DNA of 64,000 nucleotides from positions 124,001 to 188,000 of the forward strand of contig JAPMXV010000049.1 in assembly GCA_026936335.1 (NCBI GenBank), given 5' to 3'. How positions within the stretch are numbered: position 1 is the first letter of the stretch; each line of letters opens with the position of its first letter. Positions 33,501-44,053 of the stretch are shown piece by piece. Source of the stretch: Mantamonas sphyraenae. Lineage: Eukaryota; CRuMs; Mantamonadidae. The notes under the pieces are model-generated. The model was not told where the DNA came from. It saw only the letters and a list, made by a program, of their open reading frames with translations, and made no database searches. Both the position numbers and the translations under genes were made by a program.

Positions 33501-35363
33501 CACGCGTTGGAGAACATCGGGGATCCCAAGGCGCTGGTGAAACGGCTGTTGGAGCTGGAGGAGAACATCGACCGCGGCAGCATGGACAACAACTGGGGAG
33601 AACGATCGCAGAGCTGGCGGGAAGACGTGATGGCCAGTGTGCAAAGCTCGTCCAAGGGCAAGGGAGGACGCGGCAAGGCAGCCCAGGCAGCAAGCTTCCT
33701 GCTGGGCGAGGGCGAGGGCGCAGAGGTGGAGTATGAAGACGACGAGGAGCAAGAGACAGAGGCTCAGAAGTGGATCAAGAGCTGGCCGCTGCATCGGGAC
33801 GAGGAGCTGGTGTCGTACGTCAACTGGTACACGGCAGAGAACCACCTGGACCCGATGTCCATGAGTGCCAACACATTTGCCAATCGATTCGAGCGCTCTG
33901 GAACGCTACCCAGACCTGAAGGGTGTTTCGCCCGAAAGCATCCGCGTGCGTTTCGCCGTCCTCAAACAGTTCAACGAACGCGTGCGCAGCATTCTGCCGC
34001 TGTTCCAGTCGAGCGGGGCAGAGCAGGAGGGCACGCTGGCACACCGCATCTCCACGCTGCGTGGACTTGTATTTTACCGAACAAAGAGTGCATACTGGGA
34101 GGAGGCGCTGGCCAAGACGTACAGCACGGACAGCACAACTCCCAACGTCACCCTCAACCGCATGCTGGCCACGCGCAAGACACGCAGCGGCAAGAATACC
34201 ATCTTTGCGCAGATGTACAAGCAGCTGAAGGATGTCGATGCCAAGGTGCTGGCCAAGCGAGGCCGCGCCTGGAAGGTCAAGTTTGCAGGCGAGGCATCGG
34301 ACGACTTTGGCGGACCGCACCGTGAGAGCATCACCACCATGTGCGAGGAACTTATGTCGGACTCCCTGCCGCTGTTCACGCTGTGTGCCAACGGCGTGTC
34401 CAAGGTGTCGTTCAACCGCGAAAAGTATGTGATCAACTCGTCGTGCACGTCGCCGCTGTACTTGAGCTGGTATGAATTCCTGGGCCGCCTGATGGGCATG
34501 GCACTGCGCACCAACTACACCCTGGACCTGCACTTCCCCAGCATCATTTGGAAGCGCCTGGTGCACCAGGAGGTCACCGTGGAGGATCTGCGCGCAGTTG
34601 ACCACCTCACCGTCAGCGCCATGGAGAACATCCTCAACGTGGAGTCGCAGGGTGTGACGGAGGATACGTTTGAGGCGGTCATCAACGACGACCGCTTCAC
34701 CGTCAAGACAAACGACGGCCGGGAGATTGAGTTGAAGCCCAACGGCCGACACATCCCGGTGACGTGGAACAACAGGCACGAGTACGTTAAACGCCTGATT
34801 GAGTTCCGCTTGAACGAAGGCAAGGTGCAATGCGCGGCCATGCTCCGTGGCATGCGTGCGGTTGTGCCCCAGCGTCTGCTCAGTCTGTTTACGTGGCAGG
34901 AGTTGGAAAAGATGGTGTGTGCGGCGTGGCCGAAATCGACGTGGAGCTGCTCAAGAGCAAGACAGACTACGGTGTGGACGTGGGACCCAACGACGCACAC
35001 ATCAAGCTGTTCTGGAGGATGCTCAACGACTTTAACCAAGAAGAGCGGCGTCTGTTCCTGCGCTTTGTCTGGGGCCGCAACCGTCTGCCACAGAAGGACG
35101 AAGACTGGGAGATTCCCATGAAGTTGCACCCGTGCAACACCCATGGCGACCCCAACAACTACTTTCCGAAGAGCCACACCTGCTTCTTCAGTCTCGAGGT
35201 GCCGGCCTACACAAGCATGCAGGCCATGCGCACCAAATTCCTCTACGCAATCACTCATTGCACTGCCATCGACGCAGACAACACCAGCGAAGGGCGGGCA
35301 AACCTCAACATGGGCTTTGGCGACTTTGACGGTCTCGAGGATGACGAGGACGACGCTTTTTGA
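24524..35363 (+). CDS. Giant HECT E3 ubiquitin ligase with WW, UBA, CUB-like and UBR-box regions
   Basis: Exons 24524-24821, 25162-25267, 25440-26568 and 26649-35363, about 3,415 residues. Two N-terminal WW domains (GWEERVDLKKNRSFFVHP, then GWEERLDPMTNRVFYVDH completed by splicing to KRSQWEDP). A long helical region. A UBA domain (LTAMGFHIEACKRALEI, about residue 2000). A beta-rich block (LLVNFDRRCHINEDAGYLGF to VPADHFWYRFQC) like CUB-type inserts of large ligases. A Cys/His UBR box (YHCYNCGLKGDLGCCAVCAE, CHKGHMVEF, about 2570-2630). A C-terminal HECT domain with catalytic Cys in KSHTCFFSLEVP (codon at 35181). The frame breaks near 33894 and 34913; HECT homology resumes immediately each time, and the second is explained by one extra TG. 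The third intron's pyrimidine tract mimics poly-Ser. UBA plus UBR plus HECT recalls UBR5, but the WW pair differs. Confidence 0.88.
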
Positions 35364-35544
35364 GCCTGAGCCTGGCGATTGAATGAATTGTGAATGAATC
35401 CATGCACAGGCCACAAACAACAGCACTTGGTGGTGGGCAGCCCGTAGGTTGGAATTGAAGGCAGGATCGGCTTCACTTGCTGCAAGGGGAAGCCGGGCTC
35501 CTTCTCGCTCGAAACGACCCAACGAAAACTCTCCCGTTCCAGTG

Positions 35545-36234
35545 ATGGCTCAGGCAGCAGCAAAGGCAAAGGAGTCAGCAAAGGAAGTGGCTAGTGGCGC
35601 CCAATTCAAGGACAAAGGCTACGACAATTTGCAGGGGTTGGACCTGCTGGCTAGGGTAGCGTCGGATGTCTTGTCCCCTCCCGTTGTCTGGGCCTTTCTG
35701 GCGTGGCACTGCGAGGTGACGCGCACAGCAGAGTGGAGCGATGGCTTGCAAGCAGCGTTCCTCTTTACCCTTGCAGGCGTCATTCCGGGCATGATGCTCA
35801 TCCTCGTGTGGAAAGCGCAAGGAAAGGTTGCCGATGTGCACGTGTCTGACAACAGCGCCCGCCTGCCCTTGTTCTTTGTCGGCTTCGCTGGCATGCTCGG
35901 TCTCTACCAATATTTGCGATACTACAGCCCGGAACAAGCCGCATTCATGGAACTTACCGTCGTCTCCATGGTCCAGACGCCCTTTCTGCTTCTCATCAAC
36001 CAGCACACGCTCATCTCCATCCACGCCAACGCTGTGGGCACCCTCGTCGGCTATGTGCTCGTCCATCTGCCCGATGAACCCTGGTACCTTGCCCTCAGTG
36101 TCACTGCGAGCCTCTTTGTCTGCTGGGCCAGGCTGCGTCTCAGGCGTCACACCGTTACCCAGCTCTTTCTGGGACTGGCTGTTTCCTTTTCCTGCTCCTA
36201 CGTTGTCCAACATCAATGGATTCCATTCTTTTGA
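35545..36234 (+). CDS. PAP2-superfamily-like small membrane protein
   Basis: 229 residues from the Met at 35545, no intron. After a basic amphipathic start there are five or six hydrophobic segments (VVWAFLAWH, AAFLFTLAGVIPGMMLILVW, LPLFFVGFAGMLGLYQYL, YVLVHL, LSVTASLFVCWARL, LFLGLAVSFSCSYVV). HANAVGTLVGY followed by ARLRLRRHTVTQLFLGLAV resembles the last two phosphatase motifs of PAP2/phosphatidic-acid-phosphatase proteins (the catalytic His in xxHxxxxG and RxxxxxHxxxQ). The first motif (KxxxxxxRP) is not evident, so it may be a non-catalytic relative. Convergent with the TARBP1 gene. Confidence 0.5.
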   Translation: MAQAAAKAKESAKEVASGAQFKDKGYDNLQGLDLLARVASDVLSPPVVWAFLAWHCEVTRTAEWSDGLQAAFLFTLAGVIPGMMLILVWKAQGKVADVHVSDNSARLPLFFVGFAGMLGLYQYLRYYSPEQAAFMELTVVSMVQTPFLLLINQHTLISIHANAVGTLVGYVLVHLPDEPWYLALSVTASLFVCWARLRLRRHTVTQLFLGLAVSFSCSYVVQHQWIPFF

Positions 36235-36299
36235 GCTGAGCCGTGTCCGTGTTCTTGTGGGCTCATTCCACCTCCCCACACCCACCGGCTTTGCTGATC

Positions 36300-39200
36300 T
36301 CACTCCTCTCCCAGAACACTGCTCATGCGACCACGAGAGTATTCCCAGATGACCACACTTGCAGCCACATGCACGTTGAGGCTACGAATGACGCCCCACT
36401 GAGGGATTTCCAGGCACTGGTCCACCAAGTTGAGCAACTCCACGGGCACACCCTCTTTCTCCGCACCCATGAGCAGAATTGTCTTGTCGTCAAAGTCGTA
36501 TGGCTCCTGGCCCAGCTTGACACTATCCATGCTTTGCTCCACTGCACACACCTTGTACCCTTCCTCTTGACGCATCTTGATGAGCCATGCAGCCAACTCG
36601 TGGTCCGGCACCTCCCACAGGTCCATCCACTGCTCCGATGTCACACTCATTCCCGTGTACTCGCGTGTTTGTGTCACCGACACGTCGTGCATCACCAACG
36701 CGCGCGCGCCCAGGATCTCGCATGTGCGCGTCATTCCAGCCAGATTGGGGACCTTTTTGATCAGCGACGCAACCACAATCAGTTCTGTGCTTCGCCTTCC
36801 CTTGCCCATCAGTTCTCGTTGTACTCCCTGTGCAAACCGAGCGTCCTCCAGTCCCAGCTCCAGCAGCGGCTTCACCTTTGTCTGAAAGTTGAAATCACCA
36901 TGCAGCTCAACCTCCTTTCCTGTGTCCACACCACCACTTGACCGCTATCGCTCTCAGAAACGTTGCTGCTGCTGCTAGTGCTGCTGCTACTGCTGCTGCT
37001 GCTGCTGCCACTGCGCTCCTCGGTGGATCCCTGTTTGCTGTGGGATGCCTCGGGCTCGGCTCGCCAGCTGCACACGCTCTCCATCACCAGGCTCTTGAAG
37101 TATTCCTTGTACTGCGGGTTTCCGTTGAACACCCATTCGTCGAGGAGCACGACAAAGTCGACGTCGTCGTTGACGGGCATCACAAAGGCGTCGGTTCGTT
37201 CGAGAACCTTTTGCACCTCCAGACTATCGTGGAGGTAGCTGACCATGTCTGCCAACCATCCCGTGGGCTCCACTGCCCCCTGGTCTACCAGATTCATCAC
37301 GACACTGTGGGCTACAGGACGCAAGCTGTGGTGGTTGCAGCTGATGAACGGCACAATGTACCGCAGCAGTTCGCTTGCCCCTGGCACACCACGCAGGATT
37401 AGGTTGCCACAGACAACCATTGACGTCATCACAATGCCCGACGATCCATTGGCAACGTTGCTGAGCACATTGCGCTCAAACTCGGGAAGCAAGGAAGCCG
37501 GGAACCGCGACAGCAGCGTCAACAGCAGATCTTCCTCGTACACACGCACACTGCTGTGATTGTACATGGTCAAACATGGAAGCACGCCTGCAAACACCTT
37601 TGCAGCCACGTCATCGTCTTGCACAAAGGGCTTCAGCGTGCACAAGGCGATCCAATGGCGCAAACGCACAAGGTGCAGCCGGCTGTTGTGTGCATACGCA
37701 ATGGGTGCATCGCCTCGCTCCTCGAACTCGGCCAACATGGCTTCCTCTTGCTCCACCTGAGCCTCCAACAGGCGAAGCACAACGCTGGTCCACACCTCTA
37801 CGGGTCCCACACGATCGTACGCCAAGCCGAGGGCCATCACACGCACAAAGTAGTCCTGGTTCGACAGTACCTGTGCAGATCGGTTTGTGCCTGTGCCGTA
37901 CAGCTTGCCTCGTCCACCCTCGTTCAGCAACCGTTGCACGTCGTCCGTCACCTTCATCTGTTCGCCTGGCTTGCGCTGCGGACCGTACACAATCGCCTCA
38001 TACAGGTAATCTTCGTAGCCACGCATGAGTTCGGGTTCTGCGCGCCACACAATGCACATGGATGCCATCCAGTAGTTCATGAGACCCACGGCAATGTGCG
38101 CAGTGGCCAGCACGCGCTCGCAGAAGCGGCGCAGCGGCCCAGGATGCGCACGGGCCACGTCCAGACCCACCACCACACTCACTGTCATGGACATGGTGCG
38201 ATGACGCTGGCTGGTCATTGTGCTCGCTGCATCCCACGCTGTCTGCATGACCAGGTCCACGAGTTCCTCGTCGTCAACATTCGGCAGCAGTTTGCATGCA
38301 CAACGCAGGATGGACTCCAGCGACCCCGGGGCACTGCCCGCCATGGCTTCCACCGCCTGACGCAACACCTCCTCCGGTTGGGGCGCCAGCTCGCCCAGCG
38401 CCTGCCAGCGCAGGATCAAGGCAAGCTCATCCTGCCGACCCGAGTCCCGCTGAGTCAACAGATCCAGCAGAACCTGCGGCTCCGACGTGACTGGAGCCAA
38501 AGCGACCACCACTGTCAGTGCAGGCGAGGTCAACGACGCACAAGCGTCCTCGCGCTCAGAGGAGGACAGCCACCCGCTGACGAGCTGTTGCACCGGCTGC
38601 ACGTACTCCTTGGGCGCATGCTCCAAAGCCATGGCCACAAACTCTGCGTGTGCCAGTTCCAACTCGTCCATCGCTTTGAGGCCCAGGTAGGACATGACTT
38701 GGTGCCTGCAGCCACGCAAGCACTCGGTGAACTTTGCCCCGGCCGCCACACGTGTCACAATCTCCATGGCCTCCTCTGCCGCACGAGACTTTGCGTACAC
38801 TTGCGTGTATGCCTGGTCGAGACGGTCCCAGTACGGCTGCAACACCTGCTGGATGAGTCCCTGGTCGCTGGCCATGTAATACAGGAGCGCCTGCAGATGC
38901 GATGCACGTGTCACGCCAGCCATACGCTCCACTGCAAACACGCCGCTTTGGTTGAGCCAATGCGAGATGCGATCGTACAATTCGTCGCCGGAGGAGGCAG
39001 ATACGCGTGGGAACGAGTCGAGCAGCATGCCGATCTGCGCGTTGTCCAAGCCGTCCAAGGCCACCAGGCGGGGTAAGCAGTCCATCAGCAGCTCCAACAC
39101 GGGTCCTGCGATTCCATTGCGTGTCGTCGACGTGGAAGAGAACTGGATGCGATCGCGAGCCACAACCATCAGACTTTGCAAGCCGTCGATCTGCTCGACC

Positions 39201-40498
39201 CCCAGCGGGGCCTGGAATCCCGGGTGCTGCCAGCACAGTCTGTGCAGTGTTTCCACATGCATGATGGAAGCCTCAAAGCGCAACGACTGGTCGTTGCGCA
39301 GCTTTGCCAACAGGCGCAACACGTGCGTGGACACGTCCTCCTGCGCCACGGCGTACTGGAAGAGAAAATCGGGGGCGTCTGCAATATCGTGGCGCACATC
39401 GTTGAGCACATCCCACAACTCACCGAAAAACACGTCCGGATGGAGCTCAGGCATGTCCAGCTGCCACAGGAACTTGGAGAGGAAGCGACGCGTCTTGTTG
39501 TTGCCCAGCTTCAGGCAGCCACGGACAATCACAGACGTCCACGCGGGCGGCAACAACTTCTGCTGGAGACATTGGTGCACAGAGGGCCACATGTCGTGGA
39601 TGAGATGCACGCTCATATCGTCCAGGGTCTCCAACCACACGGTGAGCAGGGCAAACGCACGCTGCGTGTCCTCAGCAGTTGTACTGTCAATGGCAAAGTG
39701 TGGCAGACAATCCACACGCAGGTTCTCTTGGCTTGCATAAGCCACCATTTGGCGGATGGCGTACAGTGTGCGTTTGCGCACGAGGCGGTCTCTGTGTACG
39801 CAGCCTCGCTCAAGCATCAGCCAACATTCGGGGTTGGACGTCATATGCAACGTGCGCACAAAGTCGGGGAGGAACTGACACAGCATGCCGTAATGCTGAC
39901 GTGTCATGGTGATGTCCAGCAGCTCGCGCAGCTGCATCTCGTCCAGCTCACCCACCTCGGGCAACACACGCGCAAGCACACTCGTCTCTGTTGGCTTTGG
40001 AGTACGTTTGTGTCGTAGAAGTGCAACACAGGCCGGAAAGGCATCCAGGCCGTGTTGGACGGCGAGCGGCAGCAACGTGGCTGGCGCAAGCACGTGCTCG
40101 GGCAGCTCCTTAAGCGAGGCGTTGGGCGCTTCCAAATGGGCCATGAGGCCATCGAGGGCCACCTGCAACACAGCACCAATAGTCTCGGTGGGCAGAAACG
40201 CAGTGAGAGGTGCGAGCAACTCGGGAGACACAAACAACTGCTCCCTGAGCGCATCCTGCACGGACGGAGTCACTTGTGACACGTGAGGCAGCAACACATG
40301 CAGCAATGAGGCGTGTGCTGCTTTGATGGCCGGTTGCTGCTCACCCAGCTGTGTGGCCAGGAGTTCGACCAATTCCAGAAGCATGTCCGCGCTCAGCAGC
40401 GGCAACAGCACAGACACATCCTTGGCCTTTGGCTGGCCCGTGTGCTTGTCCTCGCCCACCAGGGTGGCAATAAGATCGGAGGCAGAGGTCGCAGCCAT
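36300..40498 (-). CDS. TARBP1: TARBP1/Trm3-like tRNA 2'-O-ribose methyltransferase, one frame break
   Basis: Large protein (about 1,400 residues) with a HEAT-like N-terminal region and a C-terminal SpoU (SPOUT-knot) methyltransferase, as in TARBP1 and yeast Trm3, which methylate the 2'-OH of Gm18 in tRNAs. SpoU motifs: TELIVVASLIKKVPNLAG (motif 1), LLMGAEKEGVP (motif 2) and IPQWGVIRSLNVHVAASVVI (motif 3, knot). A poly-Ser linker precedes the catalytic domain. The frame changes at about 36926-36931 in a GTG run; removing one TG joins the two parts as GQVVVDTGKEVELHG. An alternative is an intron from the AGT in the poly-Ser run to ACACAG, which also restores frame but has no pyrimidine tract. 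Met at 40549 is an alternative start. Start codons of this gene and LSM11 are 115 bp apart. Confidence 0.85.
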
Positions 40499-40613
40499 GA
40501 TGGGGTGAAAAGAGGTGGCTTGGCAAACGCTCGCCACGCCACGCAACACTTCCAGCCCATTGTGTTGCGTTTGGCCATTTCAAATTCCTCCAAATCCCCA
40601 ATAAGACGATTTC

Positions 40614-41375
40614 ATGTCCACGTGGGACTTTCTTTCGCCTGATTTCGACGCAGAAAAGGCACTGTATGCGTCGGAGGAGGAGCTGGAGTCTGTTCTGCAC
40701 GACGGCCTACCAAACGTCAACCCACTGGAATCGGTGCGGCACGCATCACGGCTGTTGCCTCCGGGCGCACTGGAGGATGAGGATGACGCGGGGGACTTTG
40801 ACACAGACGAGAGCAGCGGGTTCTGGGCTCGGCAACGTGAGCGTAGGAAACCCAAGGACAGCAAGGCACAGGAGGACAACAAGGATGCAAGCACCTCGTC
40901 ATCCTCTTCTTCCATGGCCATGCAGGCGTCGTCCTCGTCGTCGTCGTCATCCACATCGGCGTCGTCTGAAAGCGAGACGTCGCGTGGTGCATCTGCCACA
41001 GCAACGGTGGAGGGTGAGACCAAAGTCAAGCGAGGCACAGTGGTGAACCATCTGTGCAACAAACACACAACGGGCCCGTTGGCCCTCCTGTACACATGCT
41101 GGAAGACGCACAGGCGCGTGCGAGTGTTGACGCGCAGGTTGGGTGGTGTCCGTGGCTGGTGCGACGGCTACCTGGTGGCCTTCGACTCGCAGTTCAACTT
41201 GCTCATGATGGATGTGACGGAGGAGTACACAGAGGCTCGCTTTGCGAAAAAGACAGGCAAGCAGTTGCCCGTGCGACCGGAGAAAGATCAGCACACGCGA
41301 TCGCTTCGCACCGTCTTTATCATGGGCAGCAGCGTGGTTCTGGTGACACCACGCGATGCCATGGATACTTTGTAG
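40614..41375 (+). CDS. LSM11: LSM11-like Sm-fold protein of the U7 snRNP
   Basis: 253 residues, no intron. The N-terminal 150 residues are acidic and Ser-rich. The C-terminal part matches LSM11: GPLALLYTCWKTHRRVRVLTRRLGGVRGWCDGYLV with AFDSQFNLLMMDVTEEY (Sm1), then a basic linker and FIMGSSVVLVTP (Sm2). LSM11 with LSM10 replaces SmD2/SmD1 in the U7 snRNP ring that cleaves replication-dependent histone pre-mRNAs. GxCxGxLVAFDxxxNxxxxDVxE is closer to LSM11 than to canonical Sm proteins. The Sm1-Sm2 linker is short (about 40 residues) compared with animals. A divergent SmD-like protein remains possible. Confidence 0.75.
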   Translation: MSTWDFLSPDFDAEKALYASEEELESVLHDGLPNVNPLESVRHASRLLPPGALEDEDDAGDFDTDESSGFWARQRERRKPKDSKAQEDNKDASTSSSSSSMAMQASSSSSSSSTSASSESETSRGASATATVEGETKVKRGTVVNHLCNKHTTGPLALLYTCWKTHRRVRVLTRRLGGVRGWCDGYLVAFDSQFNLLMMDVTEEYTEARFAKKTGKQLPVRPEKDQHTRSLRTVFIMGSSVVLVTPRDAMDTL

Positions 41376-41410
41376 AATCTGGAGAGAGCCACGTGGCATC
41401 TGCTGTGGCG

Positions 41411-42715
41411 ATGGGCGACCCAAGAGAAAGTTGCCCTTGCTTGGTCAGGTCGGCCATCGGAATGAAACGGCGTCATTGGGTGACGCTTGCTGTTGGCAGC
41501 CTTGTCGTCCTCAGCGTAGCCTCCATGATTTGGAACCAGCAACTTTTGGGGTCGCATTCACAGCATGTACAGTATACGAGCGAGTCCGGCGTGCGCCAGG
41601 GGGCTCCGAAACCCGGGTTGTTTGATTCGCTGTCCCCACGCAACTTTCGGGGCAAGCACGAGTGCTCTGCGCGCACTCATGTACAGATTGTGCACGATAT
41701 GCACGCATGGACGAGCGAGTCTGTGTCTCGAGACACCATGGACGCAGTGCACACCGAGTTTGGGCCGCATGTCACCCGGGTGCAGATCATTGACAACCGA
41801 CTCTACATGCACATGGGCGTGGCCGTGGACTGGCGTCGCCTTGGGGCTCTCAAAAACACACTGTTGGAGCTGTGTGCACGTGTGCGTGTGCCCGACGTCG
41901 AACTCATGGTCAACTTGCAGGACGAACCCTTGCTGCACAACGCAAGCTACACTCCCCGCGCCTTGTTTTCCGTCACACGCACCCGGTACTTCCACGACAT
42001 GCTCATCCCCTTTCCCTACTTTTACACCGAGTGGACTGCCAAGCGTCAACAGCTCCTGCGCCTCAACTCATACTACCCGTGGGACGACAAGACCGAGGTT
42101 GCCTTTTGGCGCGGCTCTACCACGGGGCCCCACCTCGCACAGGAAACATATGACGACAATCCACGTGTCAAGTTGGTGCGCATGTCCATGGAGCATCCCG
42201 AACTCGTCGATGCCTCCTTTACAGGCTACGTCGGCATTTCCTCCGAACTCTCTTCCACCCTGCAGAGCCAGCTCAAGCCCTTGGCCGGCCGAGCCAGCCT
42301 CTCAGATCACCTCAAGTTCAAGTATTTGGTGGATGTGCAGGGCAACAGCTTCAGCGAACGCTTCAAGACACTCCTCCTTAGCAATTCCCTCGTTTTCAAG
42401 CAGCAGAGTGACTTTGTCACCTTTTATCACGCCGAGCTCAGGCCATGGGTCCACTACGTGCCCGTGTCGGCTTCCATGGACGAATTGCTCCCCCTTTTGC
42501 GCTGGGCCAGGCAGAATGACCACGTAGCACGCAGCATCGCCGAAGCCTCTTCAGATTACATCACTCGCCACCTCCGCCTCGACGACATTTACTGCTACTG
42601 GTTCTCCCTCCTTTCTCAATGGGCCACCAAACTAAGCTACACCCCGACTCGCCATCCAGACGCCGTCGAGGCCGTGGATCTCGATCTCGAATTTTTTGCC
42701 CCCAAGAGCGGATGA
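41411..42715 (+). CDS. POGLUT/CAP10-family glycosyltransferase, type II membrane protein
   Basis: 434 residues, single exon. A basic N-terminus and one hydrophobic segment (WVTLAVGSLVVLSVASMIW, about residues 22-40) indicate a type II Golgi/ER protein. The CAP10 (glycosyltransferase 90) domain shows AFWRGSTTGP, DHLKFKYLVDVQGNSFSERF and LLSNSLVFKQQSDFVTFYH, ending in AELRPWVHYVPV. Family members (Rumi/POGLUT, fungal Cap10) transfer glucose or xylose to proteins or glycans in the secretory pathway. There is no KDEL-type end, so ER retention is not indicated. Met at 41463, just before the membrane segment, is an alternative start. Follows LSM11 by 35 bp on the same strand. Confidence 0.88.
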   Translation: MGDPRESCPCLVRSAIGMKRRHWVTLAVGSLVVLSVASMIWNQQLLGSHSQHVQYTSESGVRQGAPKPGLFDSLSPRNFRGKHECSARTHVQIVHDMHAWTSESVSRDTMDAVHTEFGPHVTRVQIIDNRLYMHMGVAVDWRRLGALKNTLLELCARVRVPDVELMVNLQDEPLLHNASYTPRALFSVTRTRYFHDMLIPFPYFYTEWTAKRQQLLRLNSYYPWDDKTEVAFWRGSTTGPHLAQETYDDNPRVKLVRMSMEHPELVDASFTGYVGISSELSSTLQSQLKPLAGRASLSDHLKFKYLVDVQGNSFSERFKTLLLSNSLVFKQQSDFVTFYHAELRPWVHYVPVSASMDELLPLLRWARQNDHVARSIAEASSDYITRHLRLDDIYCYWFSLLSQWATKLSYTPTRHPDAVEAVDLDLEFFAPKSG

Positions 42716-42788
42716 CGCAATGTGGGAGGATTTCCACACGTCACAGGGAAATACATACATATGTACATTCAATCAATCCACCTGCTCA

Positions 42789-43868
42789 CTATTCGCTTGC
42801 TGTTTCTTTGACGCTTTGGAGAGAATCGGGCTCGATGGTGTTGGCCGAGGCGCGCCGTGCCTCCATTGCCTGAGCGAACCACTTGCGATACTTCCGTGGA
42901 ATCTCCGGCTGGGGATCGACACGCATGGCTGCCAAAACAGTTTCCAAACGGCCACTACGGCATGCATCGGCGGTGAGACCCAAAGGATCGACGCAAGCCC
43001 TGCGAATGAGCTCGTCCAACACATCCATGCTCCCGTAGCTGAGGCATAACCTAGCAATATGGATGGGCAACGGATACCCAAGCTCCAACGATGCCACAAG
43101 CAGGGCCACGCTGTTCGTTTTTGCCGCAGCCAACCCCGGCCCGGCGTTGACGGCAAAGCCCGTCCTGTGGCCCAGCAGGAATCCATCCAATCCATGGGCG
43201 ACCGAAAGCTTGTGACCTGCATCCTGAGACCATTCCAGATTGAGGTCTTCGGCCAGGTGGCGCAAGCGCTCAAGGGGAACTTCGCTCAGGTCATGGCAGT
43301 CCGTGGTTGTGAGCCTCAGGGAGTCCCATCCCCAGCCCATCCTGTGCATGAGCATTTCAGCTTGAGCCTCTTTGCTCTCCATCAGCAGCGAAACAGCGTC
43401 CTGGGGCCACCACCGCAGCTTGTGGCCGCGCTCCTCGGCCAAAAAGAGCAGCGACATGTCCTTGTGCTTACGCAGGCAACGAGCAAGGTCTCCGTCAAAC
43501 CACAATTCACCCCGCAGGATAAACTGGGCCGCAAGCACGCATCTGGCAGACGCTTCGCAGAAGGACGCCGGATCCAAATTCCAGCGACCGGGCTTGCGCA
43601 ACATGAGCCTCGCCACCGGCTCTGGAAAGGCCAGGCACAAATCACCAGGACACAAGACACTCCCTTTGTCGTCTCCATACGTCTGTATGGCGTGGGCGAT
43701 GGTGTCAACCAGCCCGAGCTCATTGTGCCCGGGGAGTGCGCACACAAGGTCGTGGAGGTGAGTGGACACCCTGCAAAGGCACACCACGTCAACATGGTCC
43801 AAATGGGATACAATTTCGGCGAGGACCTCTGTGGGCAGGTCTTCAAGCGTGGCGACCGCGGTCGACAT
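42789..43868 (-). CDS. F-box protein with ankyrin-like C-terminal region
   Basis: 359 residues from the Met at 43868 (Met at 43922 possible). The F-box is at the start: LEDLPTEVLAEIVSHLDHVDVVCLCRV. F-box proteins bring substrates to SCF ubiquitin ligases through Skp1. The rest has helical pairs reminiscent of degenerate ankyrin repeats (VALLVASLELGYPLPIHIA, MDVLDELIRRACVDPLGL, ADACRSGRLETVLAAM). No substrate can be inferred. Divergent from the giant coiled-coil gene (185 bp). Confidence 0.78.
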   Translation of the reverse strand: MSTAVATLEDLPTEVLAEIVSHLDHVDVVCLCRVSTHLHDLVCALPGHNELGLVDTIAHAIQTYGDDKGSVLCPGDLCLAFPEPVARLMLRKPGRWNLDPASFCEASARCVLAAQFILRGELWFDGDLARCLRKHKDMSLLFLAEERGHKLRWWPQDAVSLLMESKEAQAEMLMHRMGWGWDSLRLTTTDCHDLSEVPLERLRHLAEDLNLEWSQDAGHKLSVAHGLDGFLLGHRTGFAVNAGPGLAAAKTNSVALLVASLELGYPLPIHIARLCLSYGSMDVLDELIRRACVDPLGLTADACRSGRLETVLAAMRVDPQPEIPRKYRKWFAQAMEARRASANTIEPDSLQSVKETASE

Positions 43869-44053
43869 GGCCCTGTCCCTTTCCCTGCTCCCACCGGCGC
43901 TGCAAGCATGTTCAGCTCCCAATCATCCAATCATGATGTCCCATGCCAGAAGAACACATGGCACACATCACCCTCGTCCGTGAGAACAATGTCGTGGACT
44001 AGCTGTTGGGAGAAACGTACGCGCCGGCTCAGGCAATCGCGTCCTGCTGCCCC

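Noticed and set aside
26658-34325. Separate gene starting inside the HECT region
   Set aside because: The apparent start lies just after an intron acceptor, and the protein continues without a break from the N-terminal WW exons.
36300-36929. Stand-alone SpoU methyltransferase gene (209 codons)
   Set aside because: It begins exactly where the upstream HEAT-repeat frame fails, and the combined order is that of TARBP1/Trm3, so it is one gene with a frame break.
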